Below, one piece after another: positions 43,378 to 48,679 of a DNA stretch of 48,679 bases; the first letter of the stretch is position 1; each line of letters starts with the position of its first letter. The DNA lies in NCBI GenBank assembly GCA_013816405.1, contig JACDEL010000010.1, positions 1 through 48,679 of the forward strand. Direction: 5' to 3'. The notes under the pieces are model-generated. The model saw only the letters and a list, made by a program, of their open reading frames with translations, was not told where the DNA came from and made no database searches. A program made the position numbers and the translations under genes. The DNA is from Chloroflexota bacterium (GTDB lineage Bacteria > Chloroflexota > Limnocylindria > QHBO01).

Positions 43378-44316
43378 ATGGCTAGGACCACCACCGAGGC
43401 CGCCATTGTAGGCGGGCCGACCATCGCCAGCACCCGCGACTTCTGGGTGCTCCACCTCAAGAGCGAAGGCCGCGCCGAGCGAACCATCAGCACGTATCTC
43501 AACGCCTTGCGTCGGCTCGACTCCTTCCTCGCCGACCGTGGCATGCCGCGCGAGCTGCGCGCCATCCGGCGCGAACACGTCGAGGCTTGGATCGCCGACA
43601 TGCTCCAGCGCAACCAGGCGGGCACGGTGTCGATCGCCTTCCGGTCGATGCGCCCCTTCTTCAAGTGGCTGGTCGACGAGGACGAGATCGAGCGCAACCC
43701 GATGGAGAAGATGAAGGCACCCGTTCCCCCGCTCAATCCACCATCGGTCCTCAATGACGAGGAGATCGCCCGACTGCTGGCCACCTCCAAAGGGACTGAC
43801 TTCATCAGCCGCAGGGACCTCGCCATCCTGAGCCTGATGCTCGACACCGGCATCCGTCGCGGTGAGGTGGCCGGCATGCGCGTCGACGACCTGAACCTCG
43901 CCCAGATGGTGGCCTTCATTGAGGCCTCCACCTCGAAGTCGCGGCGCGGGCGGGCGGTCGCGTTCGGTCCGACCACCGGCAAGGCCATCACCCGCTACCT
44001 GCGCCACCCGAAGGCGCCGCGTGTTCGCCTGGAGCCTCTGTGGCGCGCCAGGACGGGGCTGCCGCTAACCGGGAACGAGATCTATCACACCATCCGCCGT
44101 CGAGCCGCACAGGCGGGCATCCGGGTCCACCCCCATCAGCTCCGCCACACCTGGGCCAGCCGCATGCTGGGCAGCGGTCACTCCGAGGGTGACGTCATGG
44201 CGCTCGGAGGCTGGTCGAGCCGCGACATGCTGAACCGTTACGGCGCCAGCGCTGCCAGCGACCGGGCCATCGCCGCCTACCGCTCCCCCATCGAGTCGCT
44301 GAAGGCGCGGCGATGA
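43378..44316 (+). CDS. Tyrosine recombinase (integrase)
   Basis: A 312-residue integrase starting at ATG 43378 after GGAGG. The N-terminal SAM-like core-binding domain has TRDFWVLHLKSEGRAERTISTYLNAL. The catalytic domain has R160 (TGIRRGE), H253-x2-R256 (HPHQLRHTW), W279 (GGWSS) and nucleophile Y288 (DMLNRYGA). Length and motifs fit phage and island integrases of the XerC-like group. Probably catalyses integration beside or within tRNA-Leu. Its stop overlaps the next gene by ATGA. Confidence 0.93.
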   Translation: MARTTTEAAIVGGPTIASTRDFWVLHLKSEGRAERTISTYLNALRRLDSFLADRGMPRELRAIRREHVEAWIADMLQRNQAGTVSIAFRSMRPFFKWLVDEDEIERNPMEKMKAPVPPLNPPSVLNDEEIARLLATSKGTDFISRRDLAILSLMLDTGIRRGEVAGMRVDDLNLAQMVAFIEASTSKSRRGRAVAFGPTTGKAITRYLRHPKAPRVRLEPLWRARTGLPLTGNEIYHTIRRRAAQAGIRVHPHQLRHTWASRMLGSGHSEGDVMALGGWSSRDMLNRYGASAASDRAIAAYRSPIESLKARR

Positions 44317-44663
44317 AGGCGACAGAATGGCGCGCGCGGCGCACCGCGAACGGCAACGTCATATGCGGCCGGATGGTCGATGGCCAGCATCATTGCCAAG
44401 GCCAAATCGGTGCGGTGTGGGGCAGCTTCTTCTACTTCCTGCCCGGCATCGAAGAGGAGCCCGGCCGCCCCGGCTGGTGGAGACCTACCGCCCGATCGGC
44501 GCGACGGATTAGCGAGGGCCGGATGCCGCGTTGGCACCGTACCGTTTCGTCCTCCGACACTGGCGAGCGAATGCTCACGTGGAAGACCCCCTCGTTGCCC
44601 GCGCGCTATCCCTGCCCTCGCTGTCATTGCATAGCGGTGATCGACAGCGCTGTGCTACAGTAA
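44313..44663 (+). CDS. Element-borne small protein with zinc-ribbon-like C-terminus
   Basis: A 116-residue protein coupled to the integrase (ATGA). It has an early Cys-containing strand (NGNVICGRMVDGQHHCQGQIG) and a late CPRCHCIAV motif, so it may bind Zn. The middle (FFYFLPGIEEEPGRPGWWRP) is rich in aromatics. Many phage genomes carry a comparable small gene after the integrase, sometimes an excisionase, but no helix-turn-helix is visible here. Confidence 0.6.
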   Translation: MKATEWRARRTANGNVICGRMVDGQHHCQGQIGAVWGSFFYFLPGIEEEPGRPGWWRPTARSARRISEGRMPRWHRTVSSSDTGERMLTWKTPSLPARYPCPRCHCIAVIDSAVLQ

Positions 44664-44779
44664 GGAGCAACTGAAGAGCTGCCGGCGGCACACGCCGGAG
44701 TAGGTACGGAGCACGGCCCGACGGCCTGCCCCCTCGCTGTGAGAGCCAGGGACGGGGCAAGGCGAAAGGGACGTGCTCT
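44664..44779 (+). other. Structured leader before the second gene block of the element
   Basis: A hairpin CCGGCG-gcaca-CGCCGG (44682-44698) is followed by a longer one with arms TGCCCC and GGGGCA (about 44728-44761). A TACAGT hexamer near 44655 could be a -10 element. This could be a regulatory or terminator/antiterminator leader. Confidence 0.35.
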
Positions 44780-45034
44780 TTGGCATCTACCGACCGATCG
44801 CTTATCGCCAGGATCGCCGCCCATGAACGGTGGGCGCGCGAGCCTGATCGCAGCGCCGCCACTGCCGCGGCACGACAAGCCAACGCTGATCGCTACCTGA
44901 ACGCGGTTCGCGTGTTGCATCCGAGCCTGGCCGAGGGCGAGCTGCTGATCCGCGCGGCGAACCTTCGGTCAGCTGACTTCGCCAGGATGGCGCGGGCGCG
45001 GTGGGGCAAAAAGGCGGCCAGCGATGCCACCTAA
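44780..45034 (+). CDS. Small helical protein typical of phage-like elements
   Basis: An 84-residue protein beginning at TTG: IARIAAHERWAREPDRSAATAAARQA then RYLNAVRVLHPSLAEGELLIRAA and a basic end. The AHxRWA-x-x-PDRxAATA pattern is common in unnamed proteins of actinobacterial prophages and plasmids. DNA or RNA binding by the basic end is possible. The start lacks a strong ribosome binding site. Confidence 0.6.
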   Translation: MASTDRSLIARIAAHERWAREPDRSAATAAARQANADRYLNAVRVLHPSLAEGELLIRAANLRSADFARMARARWGKKAASDAT

Positions 45035-45121
45035 TGCCGAAAGGCGCCTCCCTGAAGGAAGCGCCTCCCAGACCCAGATGCGCACTGATCCTACACCCGT
45101 TGTTGCATCGTCGGTGGCATC

Positions 45122-46351
45122 GTGAGCTCCTACGACGCGGCCATCATCGACACGGCCATGATCGACCACCCGGACCTGCTTGAGCTGCCGCGCGGCGTAA
45201 GCTACCTCCACGTTGAGGCGCTTGTCTGGAGCAGGCTGCACCACACCGACGGCGAGATCCCGCGGCACATGCCCCGCCACTTCAGCGATGAGCCCGACGT
45301 GGAGGCCGCTGTGGCTGCCCTGGTCGCGGCCGGACGCTGGGAGATCACCCCGACCGGCTGGCGGATCGTTGACTTCCTGGACAGTCAGATGAGCGCCGAG
45401 CGGGTCGCGGAGAAGCGAGCCCTATCCCGCCAACGCTGGGACCGATTCATAGCTGGTGGAGGTCAACGCGTTAGCAAACGCGCTAGCAACGATTCTGACC
45501 TGACCCGACCTGACCTGACCCGAAAGGGGAGGAAGGGAGGTAGGGGCGCGGACGGATCGCGCGGAGCGCGCCCGGAGGGCGCTACCGCGCTCCCGCCGCG
45601 AGCAGGGAGAATCCCAACCGCTGACACGGAAGTCCTGGCCGGTATCCACGACGGCAAGCTGTGCGCCAGCTGCACCCTGCCCTTCTTAGAAGGTGGGGTC
45701 CACGCCGTGAAGGCTGAGGCCAGTGGCCGGTTCAAGTACTTCATGGTTCATGACGGCGGTTGTCCGATGCTCCCCGAATCCATCTCCGACGATGGCGAGT
45801 ATCGACGCGGCTGGTCGATATGCGACCTGTGCAGCTCCATGATGCCGGAGGTCCTGGTCACTGCTCCGACCGAGGGCGGCAGCCGCTTTTGTCTCGATGG
45901 TGACCCGCGCGGTTGTGGTGGGCAAGCGGCTTTCGTGCCGATCCCCGCGAAACCCTCAGCCTCACCCGGCTCCCTCGTGTTCAGCGATGAGGACGATGGA
46001 TCTACAGGTGGCGGCGGTTGCCTGATCTGCCACAAGTTCGTGGACATGCACGAGGGCATCAGTGGGCCGCATGGGCTGACACACCCCGACTGTGCCGAGC
46101 AGGCCAACCGCGAGCTGATCGCCGATCCGACCGCTCCCGCCATCGTCAAGAAGGCGGCGTCCAAGGCGCTCGAACACATGGGCCTCGAGCCTGCCAGCGC
46201 GAGCAGTATCCCGTGCAACAACTTCCGCGACCACCAGAGCAAGCATCGGCGCGTTGGCGAAGGTTGGACGTGCGACGCGTGCATCCCGGTGGTAGCCGCT
46301 GAGGCGCCGTCGCACCCACGGCCACGTCTGGTCGAGCAGGCGTCGGCATGA
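45122..46351 (+). CDS. Phage replication-initiator-like protein with zinc-binding C-terminal modules
   Basis: A 409-residue protein. Residues 1-95 look like the winged-helix start of phage replisome-organiser proteins (HPDLLELPRGVSYLHVEALV; DVEAAVAALVAAGRWEITPTGWRIVDF). A charged linker contains DLTRPDLTRKGRKGG, encoded by short direct repeats. The C-terminal half has three cysteine groups (CASCTLPF, CDLCSSMMP...CLDGDPRGCGG, CLICHKF...C, and CDACIP) typical of Zn modules. Start GTG 45122. Probably acts in element replication; the repeats inside it could serve as origin sequence. Confidence 0.6.
   Translation: MSSYDAAIIDTAMIDHPDLLELPRGVSYLHVEALVWSRLHHTDGEIPRHMPRHFSDEPDVEAAVAALVAAGRWEITPTGWRIVDFLDSQMSAERVAEKRALSRQRWDRFIAGGGQRVSKRASNDSDLTRPDLTRKGRKGGRGADGSRGARPEGATALPPRAGRIPTADTEVLAGIHDGKLCASCTLPFLEGGVHAVKAEASGRFKYFMVHDGGCPMLPESISDDGEYRRGWSICDLCSSMMPEVLVTAPTEGGSRFCLDGDPRGCGGQAAFVPIPAKPSASPGSLVFSDEDDGSTGGGGCLICHKFVDMHEGISGPHGLTHPDCAEQANRELIADPTAPAIVKKAASKALEHMGLEPASASSIPCNNFRDHQSKHRRVGEGWTCDACIPVVAAEAPSHPRPRLVEQASA
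45465..45522 (+). repeat. Iteron-like direct repeats inside the replication-like gene
   Basis: Two adjacent 12-base units, AACGCGTTAGCA and AACGCGCTAGCA (45465-45488), are followed by five pentamers TGACC/CGACC (45496-45520). Such clusters often lie at phage or plasmid origins within initiator genes. They encode the linker of the protein. Confidence 0.55.
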
Positions 46352-46557
46352 GCCGTCGTCGCCGTCGCCATCCGCACCGCGTCCGCTGGCGCCCGCGCAA
46401 GCGCAACGAGCGCAGGGAACCGCTGGCCCGGGTAGGGGTCGAGGTGGGTATGCCATCGCAAACTAGCCGCGCCGAGCGCCCCGGATACCCGTGTCTACCG
46501 CGCTCAAAGTATCTCTGTCCGATCTCTGAATCAAAAGGGCACCCCGATGACCGCTAA
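46348..46557 (+). CDS. Tiny Arg-rich protein
   Basis: A 69-residue frame beginning SRRRRRHPHRVRWRPRKRNE with ATGA overlap to the preceding gene, and overlapping the start of the small terminase by 11 bases. The strong basic charge suggests nucleic-acid binding. The context supports it, but no homology is recognised and it could be a chance frame. Confidence 0.4.
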   Translation: MSRRRRRHPHRVRWRPRKRNERREPLARVGVEVGMPSQTSRAERPGYPCLPRSKYLCPISESKGHPDDR

Positions 46558-46879
46558 TCCGAAGCACCTGACCCTGCCGGCCCGTCGCCTGTACGACGCG
46601 GTCCTGGAGCTGTACGAGTTGGCCGAGCACGATCGCGCCGTGCTGGTCAAAAGCCTAGAAGCCTGGGACCGAAGCGAAGAGGCGCGCGAGCTGATCGCCG
46701 CCGATGGCCTGCTCGTCACGAGCCGACTCGGGGAGCTGAAGGCGCATCCCGCCATCGCCATCGAACGCGACTCACGCCATGCCTTCCTGGCCGGTTTGAA
46801 GCAGTTGGGCCTCGACTACGAGCCGACGCCCGCCCAGGCCCGCACCGCCGCGGCACGCAAGGCACGGTGGTCGGCATGA
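46547..46879 (+). CDS. P27-family phage terminase small subunit
   Basis: A 110-residue protein matching the P27-type TerS pattern: LPARRLYDAVLELYELAEHD, LEAWDRSEEARELIAADGLLVT, then LKAHPAIAIERDSRHAFLAGLKQLGLD. It recognises the DNA packaging site for the large terminase. A large terminase would normally follow, but two small unknown genes and a protease come next. Confidence 0.8.
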   Translation: MTANPKHLTLPARRLYDAVLELYELAEHDRAVLVKSLEAWDRSEEARELIAADGLLVTSRLGELKAHPAIAIERDSRHAFLAGLKQLGLDYEPTPAQARTAAARKARWSA

Positions 46880-47265
46880 ACCGCCGAAGGCGTGCGATTC
46901 ATGCGTCAACCGCCGTCGCCGACTGGCAGCGTGAAGCCCACTTCCAGACCGATGGCTCAATTCGTACCGGCCTCGGGATCAGGCCCGAGGGTTGGTGGCG
47001 GTACGAGTCCGATCGGCCCGACCTGGCCGACGACGCCACCCTCGATGTGTATGTTCACCTGCGCGAAGCGAAGCACCTGGAGCGCGCTGCAGAGCGGCTC
47101 CGCTACCTGGCACAGCATCACCAACTCACCACCGACGAGCTGAAGGCGATCGCGGACGGCACGGGGGCGTGCTTCGAGTGGCGCCAGGCCGTGCTGGCCG
47201 GCCAACTACCGTCGCCCTGGATGGCGACGCTATCGAGTGGGCGCAGGTCGCGCTTACCTACCTGA
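46876..47265 (+). CDS. Element protein of unknown function
   Basis: A 129-residue protein coupled to the small terminase by ATGA. It begins with a basic stretch (NRRRRAIHAST), followed by a Trp-containing segment (GWWRYESDRPDLADD) and helices (LREAKHLERAAERLRYLAQH, TTDELKAIADG). It occupies the usual position of the large terminase but is far too short and lacks Walker motifs. Function unknown. Confidence 0.6.
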   Translation: MNRRRRAIHASTAVADWQREAHFQTDGSIRTGLGIRPEGWWRYESDRPDLADDATLDVYVHLREAKHLERAAERLRYLAQHHQLTTDELKAIADGTGACFEWRQAVLAGQLPSPWMATLSSGRRSRLPT

Positions 47266-47333
47266 AAAGGAGCCCTTCCCCTGGCAGACACGTTCCCCAC
47301 CACCTTCCGTCCTAACGAAAAAAGGAGATCCCG

Positions 47334-47798
47334 ATGACCACTTCACGACCCCTCGCATGGCCCGACGACCCCGACTCCGCAGAGGCGGGCAAGGCGGCAA
47401 TGCTCGACGCGGAGCGCCGTCTGCACCTGCGGATGATGGGCGATTCGCATTACCGCAATCGGCAGCCGACCGAGGGCGATCTGCTCGAATACTCGCGCAT
47501 GGACAGCGAAGAGGCCCAGGCGAGATCGGCGTACCGCAGCGTCGAGGGACAGATGATCGCATTGTCGAACTCGCCCGGCGAAGGCGCCCGCCTGGCCGGG
47601 CCGACATTCACCTTCCGCGCCGAGCAGGCCGATCTCGTCGGGAAGCTTGGTCGCGCCACGGTCGCTCACGAAGAGGAGTACGGGCGCCTGGCGGCCGAGC
47701 GGTTGAGGTTAATGGACCTCGAGGCCGACGTCCGGACCCGGAACAACCAGAGGCGCGCCGAGATGGCCCGCGTCCAGAATTTGCGGGGCGCGCCATGA
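47334..47798 (+). CDS. Helical element protein of unknown function
   Basis: A 154-residue protein after AAAAAAGGAG with ATG at 47334. It is almost wholly helical with coiled-coil potential (SAEAGKAAMLDAERRLHLR; HEEEYGRLAAERLRLMDLEADV). Stop overlaps the prohead protease start (ATGA). It may be a scaffold or head assembly factor given its position, but this is inference. Confidence 0.6.
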   Translation: MTTSRPLAWPDDPDSAEAGKAAMLDAERRLHLRMMGDSHYRNRQPTEGDLLEYSRMDSEEAQARSAYRSVEGQMIALSNSPGEGARLAGPTFTFRAEQADLVGKLGRATVAHEEEYGRLAAERLRLMDLEADVRTRNNQRRAEMARVQNLRGAP

Positions 47799-48310
47799 CC
47801 CTGCTTCCACCTCCCGAGATGGTGCGGCCCTTCGATGGCATGAGCAGCGCCGGGGTCCTGGCCGCCGCCGGCGGTCCTGCTGCCCTTCGGTGGGCCGTCA
47901 AGTCGGCCGGTGCCGACGCGGTGTGCGGGCTTGCGATCCCTTTCTTCGGTCGCGACTCGTATGGCGAGTACTTCACGCCGGAGACGGCCTTCGGCCTGGT
48001 GCTCGGCGTGCCCTTGCTTTGGGAACATGGACAGGATCCGCAAATCAAGTCGACCGTCTTGGGCGAGGTCAGCGACGCCGTCAAGCTCGATGACGAGGGC
48101 CTCTGGGTCGAAGTTCAGATGCGCAAACACCACGCCTACGTCGAGCGCATAAAGCGTCTGCTAGCCGCGGGCAAGCTGTCGTTCTCAAGCGCCGCGTTGG
48201 CGGGGCTGTGGCGCAAAGAGGAGGGCGGGCGCGTCGCCGACTGGCCTCTCGCCGAGGTCTCCCTCACCCAGACGCCGGCCAACGCGCGTGCCACGGTCTA
48301 CCGGCCGTGA
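47795..48310 (+). CDS. HK97-type prohead protease
   Basis: A 171-residue protein following the family pattern: CGLAIPFFGRDSYGEYFTPE, then VPLLWEHGQDP with the catalytic His, DEGLWVEVQMRKHHAYVERI, and KLSFSSAALAGLW with the catalytic Ser, then WPLAEVSLTQTPANARA. It matures phage heads by cleaving the capsid scaffold. Start is the ATG overlapping the previous gene; longer frames upstream run through other genes. A major capsid gene would be expected to the right. Confidence 0.88.
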   Translation: MTLLPPPEMVRPFDGMSSAGVLAAAGGPAALRWAVKSAGADAVCGLAIPFFGRDSYGEYFTPETAFGLVLGVPLLWEHGQDPQIKSTVLGEVSDAVKLDDEGLWVEVQMRKHHAYVERIKRLLAAGKLSFSSAALAGLWRKEEGGRVADWPLAEVSLTQTPANARATVYRP

Positions 48311-48416
48311 TTGATCCAGGCGGCGGCCCACGGCGTTGGATTCCCGGCGCCTGATTGCCCCCTGGGCCGGTGTGGGTTCTCCGCTGCGCCGGCCCAGGGT
48401 TCTAGGAACGACGCAC

Positions 48417-48608
48417 ATGACAGAGGTAAGGACCGCCGCTGATCGCGCCAGCGGGACGATCAAGAGCGTCCAGGGCACCATCGCCGGGCTCCAGGCATCG
48501 GCCATGTCGCGTGCCGAGTTCGCCCGCCTGCTGCGCGATGGTCCGCGGGACACCCCGGAGAAGCGCCGCGCCCGCGAGCGTTGGCTCGACAAGGTGTCCC
48601 CGCGATGA
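48417..48608 (+). CDS. Small element protein after the protease
   Basis: A 63-residue protein starting at ATG 48417 (MTEVRTAADRASGTIKSVQG), helical, with a charged C-terminus (DTPEKRRARERWLDK). The 100 bases between it and the protease gene hold no feature. Possible capsid decoration or scaffold-related role is speculative. Confidence 0.5.
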   Translation: MTEVRTAADRASGTIKSVQGTIAGLQASAMSRAEFARLLRDGPRDTPEKRRARERWLDKVSPR

Positions 48609-48614
48609 GATCAG

Positions 48615-48650
48615 CCGGGCGGGGCGCGTTCCCCCCGCGCCTTCGCCCGG
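48615..48650 (+). other. Strong GC-rich hairpin after the last small gene
   Basis: Outer arms CCGGGCG and CGCCCGG enclose inner arms GGCGCG and CGCGCC with a loop of TTCCCCC. It has no T-run after it, so it may be an RNA-processing or translation element or a Rho-independent-like pause site rather than a standard terminator. Confidence 0.45.
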
Positions 48651-48679
48651 TGCCGAACCTAAAGCGCGACGCGGAGTAG

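Larger units (their letters stand above)
43267..48679 (+). mobile_element. Integrated phage-like element next to tRNA-Leu (left part)
   Basis: Begins between tRNA-Leu and a tyrosine integrase and continues past the window. Order: integrase, small zinc-ribbon protein, small protein, replication-like protein, tiny basic protein, P27-type small terminase, two unknowns, HK97-type prohead protease, small unknown. All genes run in one direction, many with ATGA overlaps. No large terminase or portal gene lies between small terminase and protease. The attachment-site duplicate lies outside the window, so the exact left boundary is not fixed. Confidence 0.8.

Noticed and set aside
47237-48310. 357-codon frame extending the prohead protease upstream
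   Set aside because: The extra N-terminal part overlaps the helical 154-residue gene, which has a strong ribosome binding site; the ATGA at 47795 gives a normal-length protease.

Overview
The window is high-GC, densely packed bacterial DNA made of long same-strand operons with 1-8 base start/stop overlaps and frequent GTG/TTG starts. The gene set points to a Chloroflexota-like bacterium (possibly the Limnocylindria group) or, less likely, an actinobacterium: receiver-fused CpaE/TadZ ATPases, a DUF4446 protein, an FhaA-FhaB-RodA-PBP cell-wall cluster, and a T-box in front of valS. This assignment is inferred from gene content only.

Layout. 1-7.0 kb (minus strand): 5' part of murI, a CpaE-like ATPase, a methyltransferase, a membrane protein, an AddA/UvrD-like helicase-nuclease with an Fe-S cluster, a 34-residue micro-lipoprotein coupled to an orphan SelB C-terminal-like protein, and DUF4446. 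7.0-9.7 kb: a small membrane protein, a squalene-cyclase-fold protein and intact rarA. 9.7-20.9 kb: an accessory island. It carries six same-orientation copies of a short intergenic repeat, four single genes lying between repeats (three with a single frameshift), gene debris, and an intact two-component/lipoprotein/ABC-exporter operon. It ends at a truncated second rarA fused to a foreign tail. 21.3-33.4 kb: a class V aminotransferase; a MoxR/DUF58/transglutaminase cluster; PBP, RodA and two FHA proteins; zinc-ribbon proteins. 33.4-43.3 kb: T-box-controlled valS, a coiled-coil protein with a second CpaE-like ATPase, clpX, ogt, a palindrome-rich spacer, clpP, tig and tRNA-Leu(UAG). 43.3 kb to the right edge: an integrated phage-like element starting with a tyrosine integrase and continuing past the window.

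Functional themes are protein quality control (Tig, ClpP, ClpX), peptidoglycan synthesis and septation (MurI, PBP, RodA, FhaA/B), DNA repair (helicase-nuclease, RarA, Ogt), pilus/polar-localisation ATPases, and a sensor-driven ABC exporter.

The points that most deserve follow-up are: (1) the dispersed repeat and the island it marks; (2) the set of ACCAA-N5-TTGGT and CACAAC-type palindromes between the converging ogt and clpP; (3) the compact integrated element with small terminase and prohead protease but no large terminase or portal between them; (4) the orphan SelB-like domain coupled to a 34-residue lipoprotein. All assignments were made by reading the sequence without database searches.
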